Below are positions 44,932-53,737 of a DNA stretch of 64,000 nucleotides, piece by piece (the first letter of the stretch is position 1; every line of letters begins with the position of its first letter). The position numbers were made by a program, and so were the translations under genes. Origin of the DNA: Burkholderia thailandensis E264 (GTDB lineage Bacteria; Pseudomonadota; Gammaproteobacteria; Burkholderiales; Burkholderiaceae); contig NC_007650.1 in NCBI RefSeq assembly GCF_000012365.1, positions 1,550,001 through 1,614,000 on the forward strand. The letters run 5' to 3'. The notes beneath the pieces are model-generated. The model did not search any database. It was not told the DNA's origin and saw nothing but the letters and a program-made list of their open reading frames with translations.

Positions 44932-45740
44932 GCGGCCGCCTTGCCCGTGCCGGCGTACTTCGCATACGCGCGGTCGAGCTTCACGTCATACAGGTTGATC
45001 GCGAATTCCGGGCCGTTGTAGCCTTCCGCGAACGTCGCCCACTTCCGGGCACGAAGCGCCGCTAGCAGCTTCTTGTCGGCCGCGACGTACCGCACGAACG
45101 CGTCGAGGTGCTCGGCTTCGCCCAGCTCCATACGGGACACGAATTCGTCGACGCTCGCGTAACCCAGGCGTTTCCAGTGATACGCCATGATCTGGAACGC
45201 GCCCCAGCTCGCGGACTCGTAAGCGGATGCCGCGTCGATGCGCGCCGCGGTGTCGAGCCGCACGTATTCGGCGGCGCCGCCCTGGTAGCCGCCGCGCTTC
45301 GGGTTGACGACGCCCGGCCATCGTGCGGCGGCAGCGTCCGCCGCTTCCCTGCCGACATTCGCGACGAGCCGCTGATACATGACATGCCGCTCGAACAGGA
45401 TTTTCGGTCGGCCGTCGTCCAGAAAGCCGACGCCGCGGGACTCAACTTCGTTGACAGCCCGCACGCACGCGAGCGATACGCCGAGCGTCGCGGCCGCGCG
45501 CGCGAGGTCGGCGTCCGTCAGGTGCTTAGGGTCGCGCTGCCCGCTGGCGAGCACCCGGTACGTCTTCGGGCCGGCGATGCCGTCGACGACGAGACTCGCG
45601 GCCGCCTGCAACGTCTGGACGGCTCGCTCGGTCTGTTCGTCGTAAAGGTGCGATACGTCGACCGGGTAGCCGGCGCGCACGAGGCGCTGCTGCAGCAGTC
45701 CGACTTCCGCGCCGTGATCGTTGAATCGAAGGATGTTCAC
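44928..45740 (-). CDS. endolysin, N-acetylmuramidase with peptidoglycan-binding domain
   Basis: A 270-residue two-domain lysin. Residues 1-65 are a peptidoglycan-binding domain (GAEVGLLQQRLVRAGYPVD, VQTLQAAASLVVDGIAGPKTYRVL). The rest is an N-acetylmuramidase domain: VRAVNEVESRGVGFLDDGRPKILFERHVMY contains the catalytic Glu, and ASAYESASWGAFQIMAYHW follows. It has no signal sequence, so release depends on the holin genes next to it. It is in the position of P2 gene K but of a different lysin family. Confidence 0.92.
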   Translation of the reverse strand: MNILRFNDHGAEVGLLQQRLVRAGYPVDVSHLYDEQTERAVQTLQAAASLVVDGIAGPKTYRVLASGQRDPKHLTDADLARAAATLGVSLACVRAVNEVESRGVGFLDDGRPKILFERHVMYQRLVANVGREAADAAAARWPGVVNPKRGGYQGGAAEYVRLDTAARIDAASAYESASWGAFQIMAYHWKRLGYASVDEFVSRMELGEAEHLDAFVRYVAADKKLLAALRARKWATFAEGYNGPEFAINLYDVKLDRAYAKYAGTGKAAA

Positions 45741-46009
45741 GCTTCGTCACTCCGTAGAAGGCGCGCGACGTTGCCGCGCGCGAGGTACACCAACACGGCG
45801 AGCAGAACCGCGAGCGCCGCGTGAAAGAAGCCGGTCGGCTTCGGATGAAACAGCAGCTCGATCGCCGAGCCGCCCGAAATCGCGACGATCACCCAGGCCG
45901 CCCACGCGACGTGGAAGCGATGCCGCGCGCCGTTCTTGCGGTAGGTCAGCACGCGCACGATGACGGCCAGGTGCGCGGCGAGCGCGACGAGTGCGGACGA
46001 GACATGCAC
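45737..46009 (-). CDS. putative holin, three-helix membrane protein
   Basis: A 90-residue protein with three hydrophobic helices (LVALAAHLAVIVRVL, VAWAAWVIVAISGGSAIELLF, FFHAALAVLLAVLVYLA) and a charged end. Size, topology and position directly before the endolysin fit a phage holin. It overlaps the lysin start by 4 bases. Confidence 0.75.
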   Translation of the reverse strand: MHVSSALVALAAHLAVIVRVLTYRKNGARHRFHVAWAAWVIVAISGGSAIELLFHPKPTGFFHAALAVLLAVLVYLARGNVARLLRSDEA

Positions 46010-46010
46010 G

Positions 46011-46355
46011 TCAGTCTCCCTTGCGAAACAGCGCGAACAGGTCCATGCCCTTCACGCGCTCGATCAGCGTGAGCGTGACCGCGATCACGAGCGCGGCCGC
46101 GAAGAACGCGGCGACACCCGTCGAGCGGATCGGCACGGCGTGGATGATTTCAGGCGCGGCGAGGTAGCCCATCACGAGCGAGATGAGCATGTACGCGGCG
46201 CGCTTCGCGAGGCCGAGGTCTTTCGACGTGACGACGACGAGCGCCGCGCCCGCGAACGCGCCGATTAGCGCGTCGCCGTCGACGCCCGGCGCGATGCCGG
46301 CGAGGCCGACCGCGGCGAACAGCGCCGCGGCCGAAGAAGTGTTCGGTTCAGCCAT
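46011..46355 (-). CDS. second holin-like/lysis-regulating membrane protein
   Basis: A 114-residue protein with three or four hydrophobic helices (LFAAVGLAGIAPGV, ALIGAFAGAALVVVTS, AAYMLISLVMGYLAAP, AAFFAAALVIAVTLTLI) and a basic C-terminus. It is of the putative phage holin type that stands beside the 90-residue holin gene in many Burkholderia P2-like phages. One of the two probably forms the hole and the other times it. Confidence 0.7.
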   Translation of the reverse strand: MAEPNTSSAAALFAAVGLAGIAPGVDGDALIGAFAGAALVVVTSKDLGLAKRAAYMLISLVMGYLAAPEIIHAVPIRSTGVAAFFAAALVIAVTLTLIERVKGMDLFALFRKGD

Positions 46356-46369
46356 TCATTCGGCTCCGG

Positions 46370-46576
46370 TCAGTCAAACAGTTGCAATAGCGGCGTGGTC
46401 GTCTCGATCGCGCGGCGCTCGGGCATCTCCACGACGGTTCCCATCGGCAGCACGACGCCGAGCTCGGCGAGGCCGGGGTTCGCTTCGAGCACGGCTTCAA
46501 CCGTGCCCGCCGTGCTGCCGTAGTGCCGCCAGCACAGCGCGTCGAGCGTCTCGCCTTGCAGCGCCGCGATCTTCAT
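46370..46576 (-). CDS. X: tail protein gpX
   Basis: A 68-residue gpX: KIAALQGETLDALCWRHYGSTAGTVEAVLEANPGLAELGVVLPMGTVVEMPE is diagnostic, with a LysM-like core. It is an essential P2 tail protein. Its start overlaps the stop of the gene upstream by 4 bases. Confidence 0.92.
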   Translation of the reverse strand: MKIAALQGETLDALCWRHYGSTAGTVEAVLEANPGLAELGVVLPMGTVVEMPERRAIETTTPLLQLFD

Positions 46577-46824
46577 TGCCCGAGCGCCTGCCCGTCGCGA
46601 TCGAACAGGCCGAGCACGCGCGGCTTGAGCCGGGCTCGCCGGCGCGCGATCACGGCGGCTCGTATGGCCGCCTCCGCGCCGGTGCGATCCGAGCAATAGG
46701 CAATCTCAAGCCAGAACAGGCCAGCGACGCGCTGCTGCACCTGGCACGCGCCGGCGCAGAACAGCTTCCCGCCGCGCACGCGGGACTGCGCGAACTGACG
46801 AATGCGGTACAGGGGGCGGGCCAT
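46573..46824 (-). CDS. small phage protein between L and X
   Basis: An 83-residue basic protein beginning MARPLYRIRQFAQSRVRGGKLFCAG with a hydrophobic patch (VAGLFWLEIAYCSD). It overlaps L by one base and X by 4 bases. Similar short genes stand at this place in several Burkholderia P2-like phages. The function is unknown. Confidence 0.6.
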   Translation of the reverse strand: MARPLYRIRQFAQSRVRGGKLFCAGACQVQQRVAGLFWLEIAYCSDRTGAEAAIRAAVIARRRARLKPRVLGLFDRDGQALGQ

Positions 46825-47303
46825 CAGATCAGCTCCACTGTCGAGCGCGCGAGGCCGAGGATGTCGCTGATTGCCCACCTCGCGTTGCGGCGCGCTTCGT
46901 CGATCGTCTCCGCTAGGTCGGCCGCAGCCTGGCCGCCGCTCTTCGTCGTGTCGTAGCCGCGGTACTTCTCGGTCACGTCCGCGTGCGTCAGGTGGTACAC
47001 CGCGCGCCGGTAGCGGGAAACGAGCGCGGATTCCCCGTCGACGCGCGCGGCCGGCACGTCGGCGAGCGTCGCCGCGCCCGCCGTGCGATGCCGGGCGCGC
47101 CACGCGGCAAGCTCGTCGTTCACGGTCAGCAGCGCGTCGCGCGCGGCGTGCCGCAGCCGCTCGGCCGTCACGGTGCCGTCCAGGCGCATCGCGTCGCGCA
47201 GCGCGGACAGATCGATGTCCGGGAAGAAGCCGTCGTTCGTCAACGTGCCTTCGATCGGCGTCGCCGCGACGGCGGGCGCGGCGGTGGCAACAAAGCTGTT
47301 CAT
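46824..47303 (-). CDS. L: head completion protein gpL
   Basis: A 159-residue gpL: TLTNDGFFPDIDLSALRDAMRLDGTVTAERLRHAARDALLTVNDELAAWR and SRYRRAVYHLTHADVTEKYRGYDTT are diagnostic. It completes the head for tail joining. The start at 47303 has a clear family match; the frame is open a little further up. Confidence 0.94.
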   Translation of the reverse strand: MNSFVATAAPAVAATPIEGTLTNDGFFPDIDLSALRDAMRLDGTVTAERLRHAARDALLTVNDELAAWRARHRTAGAATLADVPAARVDGESALVSRYRRAVYHLTHADVTEKYRGYDTTKSGGQAAADLAETIDEARRNARWAISDILGLARSTVELI

Positions 47304-47402
47304 GGTCGGTTCGCAATGAGGTGGCGGTGGACCGGCGCACAAGGCCCGTGACCGTCAGGCGTAGGGCCTGGGCGCCGGTGCCGCCATGCCGAGGTGGGCT
47401 CT

Positions 47403-48092
47403 TTACGTGCCGTCGGCGCCGTCGCCCCGACGGCCCGCGGCTTCGACCTGCTTCGTCAGCCGGTCGATGTCCTTTTTCACGCCGACGCGATCGTTCAGCG
47501 CGACCGCGCGGCGCAGATAGTCGAGCGCGCGCGCCGGCGCGGCGGCCTGCGTCGCGTAGCCGAGCGCCTTGTACAGCTTCGCGCGCACCTGGTCGTGCAT
47601 GTCGGCTTCGCGCGTCAGATCGTCGACGAGCTCGAGGCTCGCCGCGTCGAACGTCTCGCCGTCGAGGAACGACGACAGCGCGGCGTCGGCGAACTGCTCG
47701 GCGACGAGCGACGCGAGCGAGCGCTCGAACTGGTCGGGCAGCGTGAGCCCGTTCGAGAGCGCGTAGGCCGCGATCGCGAGCGCGCCGTCGAAGTCGCCGG
47801 CGTCGATGCGCCAGACCATGACCGTCACGAGCACGTCGTCCTGCGCGCCGCGGCCGCCGCTCAACACGCCCGCCACGTAGTCGGCGTAGTCCGGCAGCAG
47901 CTTGCGTTTCAGCTCGATCTTCCGCTCGATCGACTGAATGCCCTTGAGCGCGCGGCGGTCGGCCGCGAGCTTCGCGAGCATCAGCTCATAGGCGGTCGCG
48001 CCCTTCATCGTCGCGCCGGGCGACGCGGCGGCCGCCGCGCGCGCGGCCGAGACGCGATTGAAGTGTGCGCGGGCGGGCGTGTTGATCGTCAT
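47403..48092 (-). CDS. M: terminase small/endonuclease subunit gpM
   Basis: A 229-residue gpM: TAYELMLAKLAADRRALKGIQSIERKIELKRKLLPDYADYVAGVL and VMVWRIDAGDFDGALAIAAYAL are typical. In P2 gpM is the endonuclease part of the terminase that cuts cos. The start at 48092 overlaps the N stop by 4 bases. It is complete. Confidence 0.94.
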   Translation of the reverse strand: MTINTPARAHFNRVSAARAAAAASPGATMKGATAYELMLAKLAADRRALKGIQSIERKIELKRKLLPDYADYVAGVLSGGRGAQDDVLVTVMVWRIDAGDFDGALAIAAYALSNGLTLPDQFERSLASLVAEQFADAALSSFLDGETFDAASLELVDDLTREADMHDQVRAKLYKALGYATQAAAPARALDYLRRAVALNDRVGVKKDIDRLTKQVEAAGRRGDGADGT

Positions 48093-49102
48093 GCCGCCGC
48101 CAGTTCGATGTTTTCGGCCACGCAGCCGCAGCCGAAGTCTTCGACCACGTAGGCGTCGTTCGACGATTCGTAGTTCTCGATGCGGTCGCGTTCCGGCACT
48201 TCCTTCAGCGTGCGCCGGCGCGCGCCTTCCTGGTAGTAGATCGACAGATTTGACAGCTTCGTGACCATCAGCGCGCGCTTCGGGAAGAACGGCACGCGCA
48301 CGGCCGGCAGATTGCCGATGCGCTTCTGGCTCACGATCAGATCGGCCGCGAGCCGCTCGGTCGGCGCCTGCGTCGCGTTGACGATCGGGAAATACTTGTC
48401 GTGCAGCAGCTCGCGGCCGCAGATCACGACGAGGCCCGTGTCTTCCTGGAACCACGGGTCGATCATCGACGACACGATATCCATCACGAGCGCGTCGAGG
48501 TTCTCGTAATCGCCCGCCTTGCCGACGAGCACCTTGCCGGCCTGCTTCGCGCCTTCGTGCAGCACGCGCTGCGCTGCGCGCTCGCGGTACTGTTGCAGCC
48601 AACCGATGTTCACGTCCTGCAACAGCGGGTTTGCCTGACGGTCGGTCGTCGCGGCCGCCTTCACGCCGTTCCAGCCGATCATGATGCGATCGAGCGCCCC
48701 CTGGTTGAGGATCACGTCGCGGATGCGCTGCTGGAAGTCGGCGAACTTCGCCCACATGTCGAGCTTGCGATACGGAATCGCCGTGTCGTAGTCGGTCTTC
48801 TCGCAGCGGTAGCGGTTGCTGTCGAGCGCCGTCGGGTCGATCGGTTGGCGTGCGGCCTTCGTCGTGTCGGTGCGGCTCGCGATCGGGCCGGACACGGACA
48901 GGCCGAGCTTTTCGCCTTCGAGCTCGGTCACGGGTAGCACGTTGATGCGCTTGAGAAACTCGCTCGATTCATGCATCTTCGTTTCGAGCCGCTGTTGCAC
49001 GGTCGGCTCGACCGCGAATTTCTTCGACACGTCGCCCGTGTCGTTCAGCTTGGCGATTTGCGCGGCGTACTTTTCATATGCCTGGCGCGTTTCCTTCCTC
49101 AT
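48089..49102 (-). CDS. N: major capsid protein gpN
   Basis: A 337-residue P2-type capsid precursor: KETRQAYEKYAAQIAKLNDTGDVSKKFAVEPTVQQRLETKMHESSEFLKRINV at the start and RDVILNQGALDRIMIGWNGV in the middle are family signatures (HK97 fold). The N-terminal part should be removed by the gpO protease during maturation. Confidence 0.95.
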   Translation of the reverse strand: MRKETRQAYEKYAAQIAKLNDTGDVSKKFAVEPTVQQRLETKMHESSEFLKRINVLPVTELEGEKLGLSVSGPIASRTDTTKAARQPIDPTALDSNRYRCEKTDYDTAIPYRKLDMWAKFADFQQRIRDVILNQGALDRIMIGWNGVKAAATTDRQANPLLQDVNIGWLQQYRERAAQRVLHEGAKQAGKVLVGKAGDYENLDALVMDIVSSMIDPWFQEDTGLVVICGRELLHDKYFPIVNATQAPTERLAADLIVSQKRIGNLPAVRVPFFPKRALMVTKLSNLSIYYQEGARRRTLKEVPERDRIENYESSNDAYVVEDFGCGCVAENIELAAA

Positions 49103-49135
49103 TGGGAAATTCTCCTGTGTGGTGTGCGGGATGGG

Positions 49136-49945
49136 TCAGCAATCGGTCACGAGCTCGCCCGTCGAGCCGGTCGACGGCGGGCGCTGCGGCGCGCCGTTGT
49201 CGGTGTTCGACAGCTTCTCGGTCAGCGCTTCGACGGCGGCGAAGGCTTCATCGGCGCGCTTCTTCGCGTCGGCCGCGGCGCCCGTCACGCTCGTGACAGC
49301 CGTGCTCAGCGTCGCGACTTCGCGGCCCGTGTGGTGCGCATGGGTGGCGACCCGCTCGAGCGCTTCGCGCACGTCGGCGAAGCGCTCGTCGTCGTTCTCG
49401 CGGTTGCGGGCGAACAGGCCCTTTACCCATTCCTTGAGGCCGGCCGTTTCGGCCGCGCCTTCGAATTCGATCGCCGTCTCGCACGCGGGCGTATAGAGGT
49501 TGTTCGAGCGCTTCGCGGCGAATTGCAGCGCTTCGGTGCCGAGGCTCGCCGGGTCGTCGGTCGCCGCGAGCCCGACGAGATACGCCTCGCCGATGTCGGC
49601 GAAGTCGGGGTTGATTTCGATCGACGTGAAGAGCTTCTGGCGCTTCTTCGACAGCGCGACGAGCTCGTCGGTCGGATCGATCTGCGCATACAGCGCCATC
49701 TTCCCTTTCAGCGGGCCGTCTTCGATTTCGGCCGCCTTCAGCGCGATCACGTCGCCATACGCGCCGAACGGGTTGTTCGCCGACAGCGGCGCCCAGCCCT
49801 TGATGTGCTCGACGTTCACGCGTGCGCCGTACAGCTTCGGGTCGTAGTGCTTCGCCATCTGCGTGAGCCATTCACGCTTGATCTCGCGACCGTCGACGGT
49901 CGCGCCTTCCACTGCGACGCGGAAGAATTTCGTTTTGCTTGCCAT
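49136..49945 (-). CDS. O: capsid scaffold/protease gpO
   Basis: A 269-residue gpO: KTKFFRVAVEGATVDGREIKREWLTQMAKHYDPKLYGARVNVEHIKG holds the protease region including the H of VEHI. A coiled-coil scaffold region lies in the last third (VREALERVATHAHHTGREVATL, ADAKKRADEAFAAVEALTEKL). It guides capsid assembly and cleaves gpN and itself. The 25-bp late motif lies about 76-100 bases upstream. Confidence 0.94.
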   Translation of the reverse strand: MASKTKFFRVAVEGATVDGREIKREWLTQMAKHYDPKLYGARVNVEHIKGWAPLSANNPFGAYGDVIALKAAEIEDGPLKGKMALYAQIDPTDELVALSKKRQKLFTSIEINPDFADIGEAYLVGLAATDDPASLGTEALQFAAKRSNNLYTPACETAIEFEGAAETAGLKEWVKGLFARNRENDDERFADVREALERVATHAHHTGREVATLSTAVTSVTGAAADAKKRADEAFAAVEALTEKLSNTDNGAPQRPPSTGSTGELVTDC

Positions 49946-50020
49946 AGAGAGGGTCGAACGTGGTTGAGTGAGCGTGGTTCTCATGTTCGGCGTTCACGCG
50001 CCACGGCTCAATCCGCGGCG

Positions 50021-50045
50021 TTTGTGGGCCACGCGGGTACAGCGC
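50021..50045. promoter_or_regulatory. late-promoter activator motif, copy 2
   Basis: TTTGT-N9-GGGTACAGCGC between the divergent O and P genes, identical to the copy at 41779 in all 16 fixed positions. For leftward transcription of O, a centre at about -55 predicts a start near 49978 and a 33-base leader, as for Ogr-dependent P2 promoters. Confidence 0.6.
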
Positions 50046-50088
50046 GCTGCGCGTGCTCGCGCGTGCGCGGCGGCCTACGCTTGGCCGC

Positions 50089-51858
50089 ATGCTCGAAACC
50101 ACGGACCCTCATCAGCTCGAAAACGACGTGCGCAAGGTCGCGCGCACGCTCTATTGGCAAGGCTGGCGCATCGCGTCGATCGCCCGCCATCTCGACATTA
50201 AGCCCGCGACCGTCGCGTCGTGGTGCCGCCGCGAAAAGTGGAAGGACGCAACGCCCGTCGAGCGCATCGAGGCATCGCTCGAAGTGCGCATGATGGTGTT
50301 GATCGCGAAGGAGAAGAAGGACGGTGCGGACTACAAGGAAATCGACCTGCTCGGCCGCCAAGTCGAGCGGCTCGCGCGCGTGCGCAAGTACGACGAGACG
50401 GGGAAGGAATCGGATCTGAACCCGAAGATTGCGTCGCGCAACGCCGGCCCGAAACGCCGTGCGCCCCGTAACGAAATCAGCGACGAACAGCACAAGCGCA
50501 TCATCGAAGCGTTCCGCGATTCGCTGTTCGACTATCAGAAAGTCTGGTATCGGAACGGCGATCAGCGCACGCGCAACATCCTGAAATCGCGGCAGATCGG
50601 TGCGACGTGGTACTTCGCGCGCGAGGCGCTCGTCGACGCGCTCGACACCGACCGCAATCAAATCTTCCTGTCGGCGAGCAAGGCTCAGGCGCACGTCTTC
50701 AAGCAGTACATCACGCAGTTCGCGCGCGCGGCGGCCGACATCGAGCTCACGGGCGATCCGATCATCTTGCCGAGCGGCGCGACGCTGTACTTCCTGGGGA
50801 CGAACGCGCGCACCGCGCAGTCGTACCACGGCAACTTCTACTTCGACGAATACTTTTGGGTTCCGAAGTTCCGCGAGCTGAACAAGGTCGCCTCCGGCAT
50901 GGCGATGCACAAGCGCTGGCGCAAGACGTACTTCAGCACGCCGTCGAGCGTCACGCACGAAGCGTACGCATTTTGGAGCGGCGCGCACGCGAACCGTGGC
51001 CGTGCCGCGGCCGACCGCATCCAGATCGACACGAGCCACGAGGCGCTCGTGCGCGGCATGTTGTGCGAGGACGCGCAGTGGCGGCAGATCGTGACCGTGC
51101 TCGACGCGATGGCGGGCGGCTGCAACCTGTTCGACATCGACGAGCTGCGCCGCGAATACAGCGCCGAGGAATTCGCGAACCTGCTGATGTGCCACTTCAT
51201 CGACGATTCGCTGTCGGTGTTCAAGCTGTCGGACCTGCAACGCTGCATGGTCGACTCGTGGGAAGAATGGGCGGACGACTTCTCGCCGCTGCTGCTGCGG
51301 CCGTTCGGCTATCGCGAGGTGTGGGTCGGCTACGATCCGGCGCTCACGGGCGACTCGGCGGGGCTCGTCGTCGTGGCGCCGCCACGCGTCGACGACGGCG
51401 CCTTCCGCGTGCTCGAACGTCACCAGTTCCGCGGCAACGACTTTGAGGAACAGGCCGCGGCAATCGAGGCGATCACGCAGCGCTACAACGTCGGCTACAT
51501 CGCGATCGACACCACGGGCATGGGGCAAGGCGTCTACCAGCTCGTGCGCAAGTTCTTCCCGGCCGCCGTCGCGCTGAACTACTCGCCCGAGGTGAAAACC
51601 CGCCTCGTGCTCAAGGGCCAGTCCGTCGTCCGGAACGGCCGCCTGCAATTCGACGCGGGCTGGACCGATCTGGCGGCGGCGTTCATGGCGATCAAACAGA
51701 CGATGACGGCGAGCGGCCGTCAGGCGACCTACACCGCCGGCCGTACCGACGAGACGGGCCACGCCGACTTGGCGTGGGCGTGCCTGCACGCGATCGATCG
51801 CGAGCCGCTCGCCGGCGGCGGCATTCATTCATCTTCATTCACGGAGTTTTACGCATGA
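50089..51858 (+). CDS. P: terminase large (ATPase) subunit gpP
   Basis: A 589-residue terminase. An N-terminal HTH (GWRIASIARHLDIKPATVASWCRREKW) is followed by the ATPase with a deviant Walker A (ILKSRQIGATWYFAREAL) and Walker B (FYFDEYFW). The RNase-H-type nuclease comes next (VWVGYDPALTGDSAG, YIAIDTTGMGQGV, HADLAWACLHAI). It packages DNA from cos. The ATG at 50089 is preferred; the stop overlaps the Q start by 4 bases. Confidence 0.95.
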   Translation: MLETTDPHQLENDVRKVARTLYWQGWRIASIARHLDIKPATVASWCRREKWKDATPVERIEASLEVRMMVLIAKEKKDGADYKEIDLLGRQVERLARVRKYDETGKESDLNPKIASRNAGPKRRAPRNEISDEQHKRIIEAFRDSLFDYQKVWYRNGDQRTRNILKSRQIGATWYFAREALVDALDTDRNQIFLSASKAQAHVFKQYITQFARAAADIELTGDPIILPSGATLYFLGTNARTAQSYHGNFYFDEYFWVPKFRELNKVASGMAMHKRWRKTYFSTPSSVTHEAYAFWSGAHANRGRAAADRIQIDTSHEALVRGMLCEDAQWRQIVTVLDAMAGGCNLFDIDELRREYSAEEFANLLMCHFIDDSLSVFKLSDLQRCMVDSWEEWADDFSPLLLRPFGYREVWVGYDPALTGDSAGLVVVAPPRVDDGAFRVLERHQFRGNDFEEQAAAIEAITQRYNVGYIAIDTTGMGQGVYQLVRKFFPAAVALNYSPEVKTRLVLKGQSVVRNGRLQFDAGWTDLAAAFMAIKQTMTASGRQATYTAGRTDETGHADLAWACLHAIDREPLAGGGIHSSSFTEFYA

Positions 51859-52910
51859 GCAAGCGCCGATCGCGCGCGCCGCGCACGTTCGCGGCCGCGC
51901 CCAATCCGAGCGCCGGCAGCGCCGCGCCGGCGCGTGCCGAGGTCTTCACGTTCGACGATCCGACGCCCGTCATGAACCGGGCCGAGATTCTCGATTACGT
52001 CGAGTGTTGGTCGAACGGCGAATGGTTCGAGCCGCCGGTCAGCTTCGCCGGCCTGGCGAAATCGTTTCGCGCGAGCACGCACCATAGCTCGGCGCTGTTC
52101 TTCAAGGCGAACGTGCTGGCGTCGACGTTCCGCCCGCACCGCTGGCTGTCGCGGCACGCGTTCGAGCGGTGGGCGCTCGATTTCCTGACGTTCGGCAACG
52201 GCTATCTGGAACGCCGCCGCAACATGGTCGGCGGCACGCTGCGGCTCGAGCCCGCGCTCGCGAAGTACGTACGGCGCAAGGCGGATTTCAGCGGCTTCGT
52301 GTACGTGAACGGCTGCCAGGAGCGGCACGAGTTCGCGCCCGACAGCGTGTTCCAGCTCGTGCGGCCGGACATCAATCAGGAGGTCTATGGCCTGCCCGAG
52401 TATCTGAGCTCGCTGCACTCGGCCTGGCTGAACGAATCGTCGACGCTGTTCCGGCGCAAGTATTACGAGAACGGCAGCCACGCCGGCTTCATCCTGTACA
52501 TGACCGACGCCGCGCAGAAACAGGACGACGTGGACAACATGCGCGACGCGCTGAAGAACGCGAAGGGGCCGGGCAACTTTCGCAACGTGTTCATGTACGC
52601 GCCGGGCGGGAAGAAGGACGGCATCCAGCTCATTCCCGTGTCCGAGATCGCCGCGAAGGACGAGTTCTTCAACATCAAGAACGTGACGCGCGATGACCTG
52701 CTCGCTGCGCACCGCGTGCCGCCGCAGTTGCTCGGCATCGTGCCGAGCAATTCGGGCGGGTTCGGCACGCCGGATACCGCTGCACGCGTGTTCGGGCGCA
52801 ACGAAATCAGGCCGCTACAGGCCCGCTTCGCCGAGCTGAACGACTGGCTCGGCGAGGAGGTCGTGGCGTTCGACGATTACGAGATTCCGCCGGCGCCGGT
52901 CGCGGCGTAG
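51855..52910 (+). CDS. Q: portal protein gpQ
   Basis: A 351-residue portal: EVFTFDDPTPVMNRAEILDYVECWSNGEWFEPPVSFAGLAKSFRASTHHSSAL is the P2-type portal start, and VYGLPEYLSSLHSAWLNESSTLFRRKYYENGSHAGFILYMTD follows. It forms the packaging vertex. In P2, Q is next to the terminus; here a toxin-antitoxin pair follows 106 bases later. Confidence 0.95.
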   Translation: MSKRRSRAPRTFAAAPNPSAGSAAPARAEVFTFDDPTPVMNRAEILDYVECWSNGEWFEPPVSFAGLAKSFRASTHHSSALFFKANVLASTFRPHRWLSRHAFERWALDFLTFGNGYLERRRNMVGGTLRLEPALAKYVRRKADFSGFVYVNGCQERHEFAPDSVFQLVRPDINQEVYGLPEYLSSLHSAWLNESSTLFRRKYYENGSHAGFILYMTDAAQKQDDVDNMRDALKNAKGPGNFRNVFMYAPGGKKDGIQLIPVSEIAAKDEFFNIKNVTRDDLLAAHRVPPQLLGIVPSNSGGFGTPDTAARVFGRNEIRPLQARFAELNDWLGEEVVAFDDYEIPPAPVAA

Positions 52911-52967
52911 CGCATTGAGCGGGACGCGTCCGCGCCCGCGAACGCTGCCTCACACGGATAAAAGTAT

Positions 52968-53009
52968 GTACAAATATTCGTTGCGCCGGGATATTTTTGT
53001 ACTTACAAT
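52968..53009 (+). promoter_or_regulatory. promoter and operator palindrome of brnTA
   Basis: TTGCGC (52981-52986) and TACAAT (53004-53009) are spaced by 17 bases. An inverted repeat, GTACAAATAT (52968-52977) and ATATTTTTGTAC (52991-53002), overlaps both. This is expected for a toxin-antitoxin operon repressed by its antitoxin. Confidence 0.7.
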
Positions 53010-53016
53010 AAAGCCC

Positions 53017-53289
53017 ATGGAACTTGAATACGATCCGAACAAACGCGACAAGACACTGACCGAGCGGGGGCTGGATTTCGCGCGTGCAGTGGAAGTGTTC
53101 GCCGGGCACCACTTCACGTTGGAGGATACGCGGGAGGATTACGTTGAATCGCGCTACATCACGGTCGGCATGCTGGACGGCCGCATGATCGTGATGGTTT
53201 GGACGCCACGCGGCGAGGCTCGCCGCATTATCAGCATGAGGAAAGCAAATGACCGTGAGCAAGCGCGCTACGCATACCGATTGGGTTGA
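53017..53289 (+). CDS. brnT: BrnT-family toxin (ribonuclease)
   Basis: A 90-residue BrnT: ELEYDPNKRDKTLTERGLDFARAVEVF and TVGMLDGRMIVMVWTPRGEARRIISMRKANDRE are diagnostic. It is a RelE-fold ribonuclease toxin. The antitoxin gene starts 40 bases before its stop. It lies between the portal gene and the cargo region and may stabilise the prophage. Confidence 0.92.
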   Translation: MELEYDPNKRDKTLTERGLDFARAVEVFAGHHFTLEDTREDYVESRYITVGMLDGRMIVMVWTPRGEARRIISMRKANDREQARYAYRLG

Positions 53290-53521
53290 TCCGGACGACG
53301 CGCCGGAGCTGACCGACGAATTTTTTGAACGGGCGGACGAGTACGTCGGCGACCGTTTGGTCCGCCGCGGGCCGGGCCGGCCGCTCGGCAGTCACAAAAC
53401 CGCGACGACGATCCGGCTCGACGACGACGTGCTCGACGCGTTCAAAGCGACCGGCCGGGGCTGGCAAACGCGGGTGAATGCCGCGTTGAAGGAGTGGCTC
53501 AAGACGCACAAGCTGGCGTAG
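53249..53521 (+). CDS. brnA: BrnA-family antitoxin
   Basis: A 90-residue antitoxin with an acidic N-terminus (DWVDPDDAPELTDEFFERAD) that binds the toxin. A C-terminal ribbon-helix-helix follows (TATTIRLDDDVLDAFKATGRGWQTRVNAALKEWLKTH), which should bind the palindrome upstream of brnT. The 41-base overlap with brnT is typical of this pair. Confidence 0.92.
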   Translation: MTVSKRATHTDWVDPDDAPELTDEFFERADEYVGDRLVRRGPGRPLGSHKTATTIRLDDDVLDAFKATGRGWQTRVNAALKEWLKTHKLA

Positions 53522-53544
53522 CGAATCGCATCGGTCAAATGCAG

Positions 53545-53579
53545 GGCCGCGCACCGGGCAACCGGGCGCGGCCTTTTTT
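53545..53579 (+). terminator. rho-independent terminator after brnA
   Basis: GGCCGCGC (53545-53552) pairs with GCGCGGCC (53566-53573), loop of 13 bases, followed by six T. It ends the rightward P-Q-brnTA transcription. Confidence 0.85.
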
Positions 53580-53630
53580 GCGTCTGGAGAACGCGAACCG
53601 CAGAGCGACTCGGTGGGACGGCGCGCGGCG

Positions 53631-53688
53631 TGTCCCGTCAGTGTCCCGACTAGCGTCCCGTTGTCCCATCTAGCGTCCCATCGTCCCG
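53631..53688. repeat. GTCCC direct repeats
   Basis: GTCCCG or GTCCCA occurs six times in 58 bases. CTAGCGTCCC is repeated 20 bases apart (53650 and 53670). Possible binding array or recombination scar; role unknown. Confidence 0.6.
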
Positions 53689-53706
53689 ATTGCTGTTGCC
53701 GCGAGT

Positions 53707-53737
53707 CCGCGAAAGCGGTATGGGTCGATTCCGACGG
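53707..53737 (-). repeat. 31-bp motif, inverted copy A
   Basis: On the minus strand this matches the plus-strand motif at 58214-58244 in 24 of 31 positions, both coding for a GxDPYxFRG-like string. The two copies face outward around the 54.0-58.2 kb block. Confidence 0.5.
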
